Both the position numbers and the translations under genes were made by a program. Under the pieces are notes generated by a model that ran no database searches, was not told the DNA's origin, and saw only the letters and a list, made by a program, of their open reading frames with translations. A stretch of DNA of 64,000 nucleotides from contig CBFDBO010000001.1 of the NCBI GenBank assembly GCA_965603075.1, positions 1-64,000 of the forward strand. The letters run 5' to 3'. The stretch comes from JABJOR01 sp965603075. GTDB lineage: Bacteria; Pseudomonadota; Alphaproteobacteria; Rhodospirillales; Casp-alpha2. Of the stretch, positions 8,014 to 16,435 are shown piece after piece (within the stretch, counting starts at the first letter, position 1; each line of letters begins with the position of its first letter).

Positions 8014-9027
8014 TTATCCCCCACCCACGATACTGCGCCATACTCTTGGATCAATGACCGCCAAGAGAATGTCCGTCAGAAAGTTTACCGTCACAATAGA
8101 GGCCGTCAGCATGAAGATGATGGCACCCGCGAGCTGTTGATCATTGGAGCGAGCGAGAGCTTCAAATAATAACGCACCGGCTTCCGTTAATGTCAAAATA
8201 AGAGCAATAATAGGAAGTTCATTAAAGACACGGTTCAGATCGAACCCCAGAGAGTTAACGATAGGCCCCAGAGCATGCCGGGCAGGATAACGCCACAACA
8301 ATGGCCAGCCCGATAGTCCCCGCGCCCTAGCAGCGGTTACATAAAGCTTGCCGTTCTCGTCGGCCATTAGCGCACGGACTGTTTGCAAGGCGAATGCGGT
8401 AGCTGACCAACCCAGAATAAAGACCGGCAACCAAGCGCGTGACAGAAAATCCTTAACCCGGTCGTAGGACCAGGCCGCATCACGGAATTCTTTACTAAAT
8501 AATCCAGTTAGAGAATCTCCGAATAAGACAGTCGAGGTCAACATTATCATTAATGCCAACAAGAAGTTTGGCATTGCCAAACCAAGGTAACTGAAAAACC
8601 GAACGAAATTATTTGCTAATTTATTATTGGATGAGGCTGAGTATATCCCTGCTGGTATGGCGATCATGTATGCAAAGATCAGCGAAGAAAGGCAAATGCC
8701 CAATGAAAGAAGAAATTTTTGACCCAGTAGCTGATTGATCCCGACACGTAGAATACAACTTTGACCGAAATCACCCTTGAAGAAAACATTGCCAACCCAT
8801 TGCCCCCAACGAACGACATAAGGTTTATCTAGCCCCAAACGACGCTCTTCGATGAGAATATCTTCAGCGGTAATTTTAGCACCGGAAAAACTTTTATAGG
8901 ATAAATACCGTTCGGCACAGTTTGCTGGCACCAACTCCATTAAAGTGAAAACAATAAAGGAGACCGTCAATAGGGTAAGAATAGCCATAAAGGCTCTGGT
9001 GGCAACAAATTGTCCGAATTGTAACAT
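8014..9027 (-). CDS. Peptide-type ABC importer permease, OppB/DppB-like
   Basis: 337 residues with about six membrane segments. It opens with the OppB-type first helix (FMAILTLLTVSFIVFTLMELVP) and shows the periplasmic consensus LGLDKPYVVRWGQWVGNVFFKGDFGQS. The EAA loop is YVTAARARGLSGWPLLWRYPARHALGP, the cytoplasmic contact for the ATPase. It forms the translocation path with the OppC-like protein. It follows the binding-protein gene after a terminator hairpin, so it is probably made in smaller amounts than that protein. Confidence 0.93.
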   Translation of the reverse strand: MLQFGQFVATRAFMAILTLLTVSFIVFTLMELVPANCAERYLSYKSFSGAKITAEDILIEERRLGLDKPYVVRWGQWVGNVFFKGDFGQSCILRVGINQLLGQKFLLSLGICLSSLIFAYMIAIPAGIYSASSNNKLANNFVRFFSYLGLAMPNFLLALMIMLTSTVLFGDSLTGLFSKEFRDAAWSYDRVKDFLSRAWLPVFILGWSATAFALQTVRALMADENGKLYVTAARARGLSGWPLLWRYPARHALGPIVNSLGFDLNRVFNELPIIALILTLTEAGALLFEALARSNDQQLAGAIIFMLTASIVTVNFLTDILLAVIDPRVWRSIVGGG

Positions 9028-9061
9028 TGTATTGAGCCCACGCGATGTTAATTAAAAAATA

Positions 9062-9109
9062 AAAAAAAAATTTAAAAAATATGCCGGACGTTTTCATAAC
9101 GTCCGGCAT
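9062..9109 (-). terminator. Attenuating terminator between binding-protein and permease genes
   Basis: The reverse strand shows a perfect 10-bp stem (ATGCCGGACG pairing with CGTCCGGCAT, 9081-9109, nine-base loop) followed by a T-rich run toward 9060. It lies right after the binding-protein stop and before the permease genes. This placement is common where the binding protein must greatly exceed the membrane subunits. Confidence 0.85.
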
Positions 9110-9126
9110 AGATTTAGAAATATCAA

Positions 9127-11193
9127 TTATTCATCGATATACCACTGTGGACCTCTGTACGGATAAGTTCGATAGAACTCATAAGATGCCGTTTTAAAGG
9201 TTGGGAAGTTCTTCAATGAGTTACGGTGATAAACCGGACCAGGGGCCAGGATAATACCGTAGAACATTAAACTTTCTTGCATATTTGAAACCAGTTTGGT
9301 AACAGCAGCATCTGAATCAGGTGTACCCGCAACAGCGGACTGCAATGCATTGATGCCATCTTGCAATTCAGCAACAAATGCAGGGGGTTTGAGACCTGTA
9401 GCACCGTCACTATCAAGATACTCTTTCCACAACAGACCGTTTGTTGCTTCAAAGTATGTTCCAAATGGAGCCTGGAACAAATCGTTGTTACCAAGGTTAA
9501 TGGCCATAGGTTGTGATTTAATCCATGAAATAACATCAAGTTCGTTAGCTGATTGAGCAGAACGGTACTCATCAGGTGTTACTTCTTTAAAGATTGTTTT
9601 GATACCTACATCATTCCAATGTTGGGCAACCAGTTCGACAACCAAGGAAGGAATCCCTTGTGTTGCATACTGAATGTTCACAACAAGTTTGGAACCATTA
9701 AGAAGGTCACGGAAACCGTCACCATCGGCATCAACAACACCGGCTTCATCAAGTAAGCTTGCAGCAAGAGCCTTGTCATGCTGGGTGAAGTAAGTCGCCC
9801 ATTTTGGATCTACAAAATCAGGAACAGGACTAAACCCAGAGTACTGAACTGGTTTACCAAGACCGTAATAAGCAACTTCATTGATTTCGTCACGGTTCAT
9901 GGCAATTGACATGGCTTGACGGAATTTGATGTTACTGAAAACTTTACGTTTTTCTTCATCTGCTGGGGTTACGTTAAACCCAATTACGGATGAGGAAATT
10001 CCAGGAATTAGCTCAATTGTGTAATCACCCTTTTCAGCATTATCCATAAGGATTGGTGCATCAGGAAGGGTAATTGACTGATATTTATAGTCATATTCAC
10101 CATTAATGGCTTTTAGAATACGAACTTCATTATCATTGATGTACGTTTCATCTTGCTCATTAATATAGGGTAACTGGTTACCAGCGGTATCAACCATGTG
10201 GAAATACGGATTTGCCACATAATGACGACCTTCTGTGGTATCAGCAACGGTAATGAATGATTCCAGTGAAGGTTGAATGTGCGCAGGTAACATTCCGAGT
10301 TTTGAAGGATCTCTGAGCATAGGGGATGGAACGTCTGTCCAATCTGAAGAACCGTAGTAGAACAACAGCAATTCATAACCCGTCGCAAAACCAGCAGCTT
10401 GCGCTACTTTATCTGCATCAGGGTTAATTTCAGGATGGAACTGGCCCAAGAAATGTTTAGGCTGGAAAGCTTGCGCATAATGGGATGCAAAATGTGACAA
10501 CAAACCAGGATAGGGAACTTCTGTTGTAAAGGTAACAGTCTGAGGATCAACAGCCTCAACCTTCATTGGTTTGCCACCAGCAAGCATGAAGCCTTTTGGT
10601 TTTTCAAAAACATTAACATCCATATTTAAATTATGATACCAGAACACAACATCGTCTGCAGTGAACGGTGCACCATCTGACCATTTATGACCTTTACGCA
10701 GGTTGAAAGTCAGAACAGTATAGTCGTCATTCCAATTCCAGCTTTTCGCAATATTAGGCACGATCGTGGTCAAATCATCTGAATAGCGTACCAGATTGAC
10801 GTGGCGTACTGAAAGAAGATCGGACGTGCCGGCTTCTGTATTGTTTGAAATCATATCAAACGTTCCGCCGTATTTACCGATGGAATCGTATGGAGCGATA
10901 ATGAGGGGCTCATCAGGAAGACGGTCTTTAACACCAGGTAATGAACCGTTACCGACGATTTGAGCGTTCAAAGAACTAATGGATGGATTTTCACGGAAAC
11001 TTAATTCGCAATTTGCCAGTTTTTCGAACTCTGCGAGTTCAAACTGCTGCGGGTAATCACCGGTGATCCCCATATCATCAGCAACAGTAACAGCTGGGCA
11101 GGATGCTGCCTTAGCCTCTGTTGCCAATCCGCCGGAGAGCAGCATTAATGCTAACCCTGTCAACGGAAGCAAACTTAATTTTTTGTACATCAT
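9127..11193 (-). CDS. Periplasmic substrate-binding protein of family 5 (large type)
   Basis: 688 residues with a Sec signal peptide (basic MMYKK, a hydrophobic core LLPLTGLALMLLSGG and a likely cut after EAKAA). The SBP_bac_5 body includes VPNIAKSWNWNDDYTVLTFNLRKG and WSDGAPFTADDVVFWYHNL, both diagnostic. It is longer than classical DppA/OppA (about 530), matching the oversized subgroup often linked to sugar or modified-peptide import. GGAGG lies upstream of the start. As first gene of the operon it sets substrate choice. Co-location with a sulfatase/phosphonate-ester hydrolase suggests an ester-bearing ligand; that is inference. Confidence 0.93.
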   Translation of the reverse strand: MMYKKLSLLPLTGLALMLLSGGLATEAKAASCPAVTVADDMGITGDYPQQFELAEFEKLANCELSFRENPSISSLNAQIVGNGSLPGVKDRLPDEPLIIAPYDSIGKYGGTFDMISNNTEAGTSDLLSVRHVNLVRYSDDLTTIVPNIAKSWNWNDDYTVLTFNLRKGHKWSDGAPFTADDVVFWYHNLNMDVNVFEKPKGFMLAGGKPMKVEAVDPQTVTFTTEVPYPGLLSHFASHYAQAFQPKHFLGQFHPEINPDADKVAQAAGFATGYELLLFYYGSSDWTDVPSPMLRDPSKLGMLPAHIQPSLESFITVADTTEGRHYVANPYFHMVDTAGNQLPYINEQDETYINDNEVRILKAINGEYDYKYQSITLPDAPILMDNAEKGDYTIELIPGISSSVIGFNVTPADEEKRKVFSNIKFRQAMSIAMNRDEINEVAYYGLGKPVQYSGFSPVPDFVDPKWATYFTQHDKALAASLLDEAGVVDADGDGFRDLLNGSKLVVNIQYATQGIPSLVVELVAQHWNDVGIKTIFKEVTPDEYRSAQSANELDVISWIKSQPMAINLGNNDLFQAPFGTYFEATNGLLWKEYLDSDGATGLKPPAFVAELQDGINALQSAVAGTPDSDAAVTKLVSNMQESLMFYGIILAPGPVYHRNSLKNFPTFKTASYEFYRTYPYRGPQWYIDE

Positions 11194-11822
11194 ATGTTGT
11201 AGCCTCCAAGTTGTTTTATATTTGTATTGTTTTTTTATTGACCGTTTATTTCATTTTCAGAACAATTATAGATAATTACACCAATAAAAGTTCTTGGTCC
11301 TAGGCCACATTAGGTCAGTGAGTTCAAGTGTCAAGCATGTCGAACAACACTTTATTAACAATAACGATCATATTCTTAATATACTTTTTTCATATATGAA
11401 TAATACGAAATGAATTGACGGAAAATACGAATTGAGGTCAAAAATAATTTAAATATAGAACCTTATTTAAACACAAAATTCAGTGTAATTTGACTGGATT
11501 GGGATGTCAGATTGCATGAAATTTAGCAGAAAACCTCACTAATTAAGCTAACTTGTTTTCAAAAAAGATTTTACGGCAGAATTCAAATAACTAAACCAAA
11601 ACTATAAAATCCCCACACGGGGTGGTCATATAGCGTGTGCCCCAATCTTCTGTCTCTCCTTGTACAGTTTTATGCCCCTATTAAAACATAGGTTGCATTA
11701 TCAACCATCCCATTTAAGCCCTAAGGGTAAGCACGTTTGATACTGTTGAATTAATTCATAACTTAACAGAAACGATATCTTTGTTTACTAAAAATCAATG
11801 ATTTAGGGTTAGTTTTTAGTTT
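11194..11822. other. 629-base AT-rich intergenic region
   Basis: It separates the leftward importer operon from a rightward small gene. It contains the candidate operon promoter listed separately (11307-11334) and a CCCC-ACA-CGGGG mini-hairpin near 11613. A weak TTGATA-N16-TAACTT lies around 11737-11764 in front of the small gene. I see no convincing coding frame, tRNA or riboswitch in it. Confidence 0.6.
11307..11334 (-). promoter_or_regulatory. Candidate promoter of the ABC importer operon
   Basis: The reverse strand has a perfect -35 TTGACA (11329-11334), a 16-base spacer and TAATGT (11307-11312), giving a leader of about 105 bases. An imperfect palindrome centred on CCTAGG (11295-11307) overlaps the predicted start and could be an operator. 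The -10 is weak. Confidence 0.4.
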
Positions 11823-12032
11823 ATGGTAAAACCAATGAAACAAATTGAACAAGGTGATGTTTTTCGTAAAAACGAAAAATTTGAAAGCTTGTGGATCGTA
11901 ACCCGAGTCCTAGATCTCTATGGTTACCCCCCTCACGTCCATATTACGCCTATGGGTGAGGAACGCCATCCTCTAACCTATAGTACAGCAGCCCTAAACA
12001 ACCCAAATCTGTTTAGACGCATTGTTAATTAA
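11823..12032 (+). CDS. Conserved-looking small soluble protein, unknown function
   Basis: 69 residues (55-64 if an internal ATG at 11838 is used): EQGDVFRKNEKFESLWIVTRVLDLYGYPPHVHITPMG and so on, ending LNNPNLFRRIVN. The pattern GDVFRK ... W.V.R..D..G.PPH..I, then a short Ser/Thr segment and a final LFRR, looks like a compact beta-rich domain. I have the impression of seeing it in small alphaproteobacterial proteins, but I cannot name a family. No strong ribosome site is visible. Flanked by AT-rich DNA and convergent with the aminotransferase gene. Confidence 0.6.
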   Translation: MVKPMKQIEQGDVFRKNEKFESLWIVTRVLDLYGYPPHVHITPMGEERHPLTYSTAALNNPNLFRRIVN

Positions 12033-12062
12033 TCCCATCGACGCCATTCATTTCCATACTTT

Positions 12063-13409
12063 TTAAAAAATAACATCCAAAAATTCATCTGACACATCAA
12101 GGTAATGATTAATATCATCTGGTGTATGAGAAAATGATGCTGAGGGTCCGGCTGAGCTGATCGCCTCCCATACCTGATGGGTTGCCATAAACAATCTTTT
12201 TGCGCGGGTAAATTCAGGCGTCAAAGAATTGGCTGCCTCAACCGATGTCGTTGGTTGTTGATCGGACAATACCCACCCCGAACGGCCACCGATCTGAGGT
12301 GCGTGCCAGTTCAAACCGTGTTTTTCGAATAACACATTTAGACCTTTGGCGATCTGCAAACCACGTTCGTTGTTTTGAGCGTAATCCTCTGGGCGCAAGC
12401 ATGCCTCTAACGTTGCCCGTGCCACCGATACCGCCAGAGAGCTTGCATACGTTGTGCCCCCATTCATTAACCCGGCTTCGTCCTTCCGGTCGCGGTCCAG
12501 ATACTTCTCACAGAGCACTGATAATTCAGCGGTCATACCATAAGCCGCAAAAGGGAACCCGGAACCAAGTCCCTTTCCTAACACCTGTACGTCTGGATTG
12601 ATATTCCAAGCCTTTGTTAGTCCACCATAAGCAAAGGCAAAGGTATGCGCTTCATCCATAATCAATAAGGAACCTGTATCATCGCAAAGCTGGCGTACTT
12701 CTTGCCAAAATCCATCCCCCGGAAAGACGATATTACAATTGGTCAACAGGGGTTCGGCGATCACACAGGCAACATCCCCCGGTGCAAGGGCGAGCTTTAG
12801 GGCACTCAAGTCGTTAAAGGGGATTATACGGGCATTATCGAGGCTGCCTTTTGCTAATCCGCGACCTTCGTGAACCGTGGTACCGTTTTTATTAATAATC
12901 AACGTATCGTCGAGGTGACCATGATATTTGCCTTCAAACATCAAGATAACCTCTCGCCCCGTAGCCACACGGGCCAAACGGATAATTTCAGCATTGGCAT
13001 TGGAGGCCGAGCCTGTTAATTGCCAATACGGTAACCCGCTCCGCGCTGCTAAATTTTCGCTAACGGCGATGTCGTCTTCAACGGGCAGTAAAAAAGAAGC
13101 CCCCCGGGCGTTTCCTCGTGTGAGGGCTTCGGTTATAACCGGGTTTGCGAACCCGAGGGCGGCGGCGAAATCCGCTTGGTTCATATCTAAGAATCGATTG
13201 CCATCCACATCGTTAAACCAGCCCCCTTCCCCGCTGGCAATATAAAACGGTGCATGTTCATAAAGTCCCGCCATCCATGACATGGGAACACCATTAGGTT
13301 GGGATTGTCGCGCCCGTGCCCCCATGGCCAAAGATTTCGGTGTCATGGCCTTCAGTTGTAGGGCGGCCTCTTCTGTGATGGCATGCAGTTTTTCAAAATT
13401 CAGTTCCAT
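12063..13409 (-). CDS. Class III PLP aminotransferase, glutamate-1-semialdehyde aminomutase-like
   Basis: 448 residues with the class III fold. The start of the cofactor domain is MSWMAGLYEHAPFYIASGEGGWFNDVDGN. LTGSASNANAEIIRLAR holds the phosphate-binding loop, EGKYHGHLDD follows, DEAHTFAF contains the PLP-contacting Asp, and VLGKGLGSG holds the Schiff-base Lys. It most resembles GSA-aminomutase-like catabolic enzymes rather than housekeeping HemL. It follows the SDR gene by 15 bases on the same strand, so the pair probably acts in one pathway (amine to carbonyl to alcohol or the reverse). The substrate is unknown. Confidence 0.88.
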   Translation of the reverse strand: MELNFEKLHAITEEAALQLKAMTPKSLAMGARARQSQPNGVPMSWMAGLYEHAPFYIASGEGGWFNDVDGNRFLDMNQADFAAALGFANPVITEALTRGNARGASFLLPVEDDIAVSENLAARSGLPYWQLTGSASNANAEIIRLARVATGREVILMFEGKYHGHLDDTLIINKNGTTVHEGRGLAKGSLDNARIIPFNDLSALKLALAPGDVACVIAEPLLTNCNIVFPGDGFWQEVRQLCDDTGSLLIMDEAHTFAFAYGGLTKAWNINPDVQVLGKGLGSGFPFAAYGMTAELSVLCEKYLDRDRKDEAGLMNGGTTYASSLAVSVARATLEACLRPEDYAQNNERGLQIAKGLNVLFEKHGLNWHAPQIGGRSGWVLSDQQPTTSVEAANSLTPEFTRAKRLFMATHQVWEAISSAGPSASFSHTPDDINHYLDVSDEFLDVIF

Positions 13410-13423
13410 ATTATCAGTTCCAT
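13400..13423. repeat. 14-base-period direct repeat at the SDR/aminotransferase junction
   Basis: TCAGTTCCAT occurs at 13400-13409 and 13414-13423; on the gene strand this is ATGGAACTGA twice. The second gene-strand copy is the aminotransferase start (Met-Glu-Leu); the first is an out-of-frame decoy ATG. It looks like a small duplication across a start codon. Confidence 0.75.
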
Positions 13424-13424
13424 C

Positions 13425-14192
13425 TTAACGAACATAGGAAGCGCCGTTTACATCGATGGTTTGCCCCGTGGCGTGGGTGGCAAGACCGGACGCTAGGAAA
13501 CAAATGGTATTGGCAATATCGGAAGCCGGCGCAATATCCCCAATGGGAATTTCGCTCACGGTGCGGGCGCGTAACGTGGGGTCATGCTCAAATGATTCAA
13601 GCGCCATATCGGTTGATACAAACCCTGGTGCGACACCATAGGTGTAAATGCCAGCGGCACTGTAGGCCCGCGCAAGGGTTTTAGTGAGCGATATCATGGC
13701 GCCTTTTGACGCGGCGTAAGCCCAATAGTCTGGCCCGTCACCCCGGAATGCAGCACGGCTGGATACATTAACGATTGCCCCACCGCGTTTGGTCGATTGC
13801 CAGTGATTAATAGCGGCGCGGCATAGATCCGCCGTGGCGATTAAATTAACCTGCAGGGTGGTTTGCCATGCGGCATGCCAAACGTCATCCGAATCTTGAA
13901 TAGGTGCTGGTAAAAACAGTCCCGCATTATTGACCACAATATCAATATTTCCTTTCCAAGCGAGGGCTTCATTCCATAAGGACTTAGAGGCACCTTGGAC
14001 ATTTAAATCGGCCCGAACAAGATGGCAATTATCCGCGCCAACATCCAAGGCTGTTTGTTCCGCAGCCTTTTGATTAGAGCCATAATGAATGATAACATTG
14101 GCCCCAGCACCAACCATGGTTTTAACGGTAGCGGCCCCTATGCCCCGGGACCCACCGGTTACCAAAGCAGTTTTATTTGTAAAATCGATCAT
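13425..14192 (-). CDS. SDR-family NAD(P)-dependent oxidoreductase
   Basis: About 255 residues of the classical short-chain dehydrogenase fold. The nucleotide-binding motif is TGGSRGIGAA, the NNAG motif is VVNNAGLFLPA, the catalytic Ser is in IVNVSSRAAF, and the Tyr-Lys pair is in YWAYAASKGA. Start set at ATG 14192 because AAGG is then six bases upstream; starting at 14198 would leave no spacer. It resembles 3-oxoacyl-ACP reductase-like catabolic SDRs. It precedes the class III aminotransferase on the same strand. Substrate unknown. Confidence 0.9.
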   Translation of the reverse strand: MIDFTNKTALVTGGSRGIGAATVKTMVGAGANVIIHYGSNQKAAEQTALDVGADNCHLVRADLNVQGASKSLWNEALAWKGNIDIVVNNAGLFLPAPIQDSDDVWHAAWQTTLQVNLIATADLCRAAINHWQSTKRGGAIVNVSSRAAFRGDGPDYWAYAASKGAMISLTKTLARAYSAAGIYTYGVAPGFVSTDMALESFEHDPTLRARTVSEIPIGDIAPASDIANTICFLASGLATHATGQTIDVNGASYVR

Positions 14193-14284
14193 GTTCATCC
14201 TTGACTGTCATCTTTGAATTAAGGTTATCTAACGGTAGAGTAATCCATGGTTAAACTTCGTCCACCAAAAAGGTACTTTTGTTT

Positions 14285-15268
14285 ATGAGCAATCCAATTC
14301 CAGTCGTCATTCAAGGGGCACGGTCTGTTGATGACGTTCCGGGCCTTGACGCTCTATCAAAATATGCAGAATTACGATTTGCCACCGACCGTCAATCTTT
14401 GAGCGCATCATTGGTAGGTGCTGAAGTGGTTTTTGGCTGGGATTTCCGCGCCGATGATCTGGAAAACTGTTGGGATCAGGCTAAAGATTTAAAATGGATT
14501 CATTGGGGCGGTGCGGGTGTGGACGCGGCAATGTTTCCGGGGCTTGTCAATTCTGACGTCACCTTAACCAATTCACGAGGCCTATTTGATCGCGCCATGG
14601 CGGAATGGACGTTGGGCATGATGATTGCCCACGCTAAGAACACCCTGCAATTAGTCCAAAGCCAACAACAGAAACAATGGGCTTATGGCTTAAACCATCA
14701 AATGTTGGGACAGAACGCTCTTATCGTTGGGGTGGGCAGCATTGGACGTGAAATTTGCCGGATGTTGAAATTATTCGGGCTTAATGTGTCCGGGGTGGGC
14801 CGCAGCGCCCGGGGTAATGATGCCGAATTTGGTCATGTCCATGCCCAAAACGAACTTAATAAACTGTTGAGTGATGCAGATTATGTTATTTTAATCACCC
14901 CCCTAACCGCTGAAAACGAAAACATGTTCAGCGCAGCTCAGTTTAAAGCCATGAAGCCGAGCGCTCAGTTCATCAATATTGGTCGGGGACCGCTGGTTAA
15001 CGAACACGACTTTATTGCAGCCATGAACAATGGCGAGATCGCGGGAGCGGCACTGGATGTCTTCAGAAATGAGCCTTTAAAACAAGATAACCCCATTTGG
15101 GACGCGCCAAATACCTTTATCTCGCCGCATGTTTGTGGTGATTTTCAAGAACACAGAACCAGCCTTGCCCAACTGTTTTATAAAAACTTCGAGAGCTACA
15201 GACTGGGACGGGAGTTATCCAATATCGTGGATAAAGACAAAGGTTTTGTGACAAACGGAACAACCTAA
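14285..15268 (+). CDS. D-2-hydroxyacid dehydrogenase (GhrA-like)
   Basis: NAD(P)-dependent reductase of the D-isomer 2-hydroxyacid family. An N-terminal substrate-binding half is followed by the Rossmann motif VGVGSIGREICRML. INIGRGPLVNE carries the catalytic-arginine region, the Glu lies in ALDVFRNEPL, and the acid-base His in ISPHVCGD. Such enzymes reduce glyoxylate or hydroxypyruvate. Hydroxypyruvate reduction would fit the serine-cycle genes at 40-43 kb, but that link is inference. ATG 14285 was chosen over an in-frame TTG at 14279. It is divergent from the SDR gene. Confidence 0.88.
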   Translation: MSNPIPVVIQGARSVDDVPGLDALSKYAELRFATDRQSLSASLVGAEVVFGWDFRADDLENCWDQAKDLKWIHWGGAGVDAAMFPGLVNSDVTLTNSRGLFDRAMAEWTLGMMIAHAKNTLQLVQSQQQKQWAYGLNHQMLGQNALIVGVGSIGREICRMLKLFGLNVSGVGRSARGNDAEFGHVHAQNELNKLLSDADYVILITPLTAENENMFSAAQFKAMKPSAQFINIGRGPLVNEHDFIAAMNNGEIAGAALDVFRNEPLKQDNPIWDAPNTFISPHVCGDFQEHRTSLAQLFYKNFESYRLGRELSNIVDKDKGFVTNGTT

Positions 15269-15275
15269 AATCAGG

Positions 15276-16427
15276 TTAGGTTCTAAAGCTTTCTGCATAC
15301 TGAGCGTTATGCCATGACACATCACCGAACATGGTATCGATCATGCATAACCGTTTGAAATAATGCCCAACGCTGTATTCCTGCGTCATGCCAATACCGC
15401 CGTGAAGCTGAATGCCTTCTTGCCCCACTTTGCGAGCATACCGACCGATGAGACTTTTAGCGGCAGCTATTGATTTACGGCGCTCATATGGCTGCTTCTC
15501 AATCGATGTCGCCGCTTCAAGGGCCATAGATTGCGCCATTTCGCACATCATATACATATCGACCATACGGTGTTGCAGGGCTTGAAACGACCCTAAATAA
15601 GCGCCGAACTGTTTACGGGTTTTCATATATTCTAGGGTTAGATCATATACCGACCACATAATACCGACGGCCTCGGCGCAGAGTGCCGACGTGGCGCAAT
15701 CCGTCACCTCGATAATCGTCTCGTAAGCCCTCCCCAAATCACCCAATAGAGCATCATGACCAACCTGAACATTTGCCAAAGTAATTTCTGAGGCCCGTGC
15801 ACCGTCTTGGGTGGGATAGGATTGCATCTTAAGTCCATTAGTATCATTGGATACGATAAATAAGGAGATACCCTGTTCATCATTTTGCTCACCCGATGTA
15901 CGCACCATGACGATAATGTAATCTGCCGTATCGGCATTCAAGACCACAGCCTTCTGCGCGTTTATTAAATACCCAGCATCATTTTCCCGTGCATTAAGCT
16001 GTGCGTGAGATTTAATGTTACGCATATCATACCCTGCCCCCGCCTCAACGTAAGCAAAAGCCAACTTGGTATCGCCGGTCATTGTTTGATCGAGTATTTC
16101 TTTATGTAAAGAATTGCTCGCCAAACGGTCGATCAAACCAGCGCCAAGCAGAATTGAAGATACATAAGGTGCCGGTAACAATGAGCGACCCAGTTGATCC
16201 ATTACCAACATGGTCTCAATGCCACCACCGCCTAGGCCATCCGATGCTTCGCTTATGGGCAACGCGAGAACACCAAGTTCGGCAAGGGTGTTCCAATGGT
16301 TAAGGCTATAACCGGGGGTTTGGTCAATAATCGCTTGTCGTTTTTCAAAAGGAAATTCGTCACGGACAAAGCGTTCAACCGTATCGCGGAGCAGAATTTG
16401 TTCTTCTGTATAGGTGAAATCCATCAA
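15276..16427 (-). CDS. Acyl-CoA dehydrogenase (subunit of a two-gene pair)
   Basis: 383 residues of the FAD-dependent acyl-CoA dehydrogenase fold. The N-terminal helical domain is EQILLRDTVERFVRDEFPF. FAYVEAGAGYD lies in the middle beta domain, and the C-terminal domain has RKQFGAYLGSFQALQHRMVDMYM and LHGGIGMTQEYSVGHYFKRL, which contacts FAD. It lies eight bases downstream of a second acyl-CoA dehydrogenase gene, suggesting a heteromeric enzyme like those acting on bulky or branched acyl-CoAs. The substrate is unknown. Confidence 0.9.
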   Translation of the reverse strand: MMDFTYTEEQILLRDTVERFVRDEFPFEKRQAIIDQTPGYSLNHWNTLAELGVLALPISEASDGLGGGGIETMLVMDQLGRSLLPAPYVSSILLGAGLIDRLASNSLHKEILDQTMTGDTKLAFAYVEAGAGYDMRNIKSHAQLNARENDAGYLINAQKAVVLNADTADYIIVMVRTSGEQNDEQGISLFIVSNDTNGLKMQSYPTQDGARASEITLANVQVGHDALLGDLGRAYETIIEVTDCATSALCAEAVGIMWSVYDLTLEYMKTRKQFGAYLGSFQALQHRMVDMYMMCEMAQSMALEAATSIEKQPYERRKSIAAAKSLIGRYARKVGQEGIQLHGGIGMTQEYSVGHYFKRLCMIDTMFGDVSWHNAQYAESFRT

Positions 16428-16435
16428 AAAGTTCC

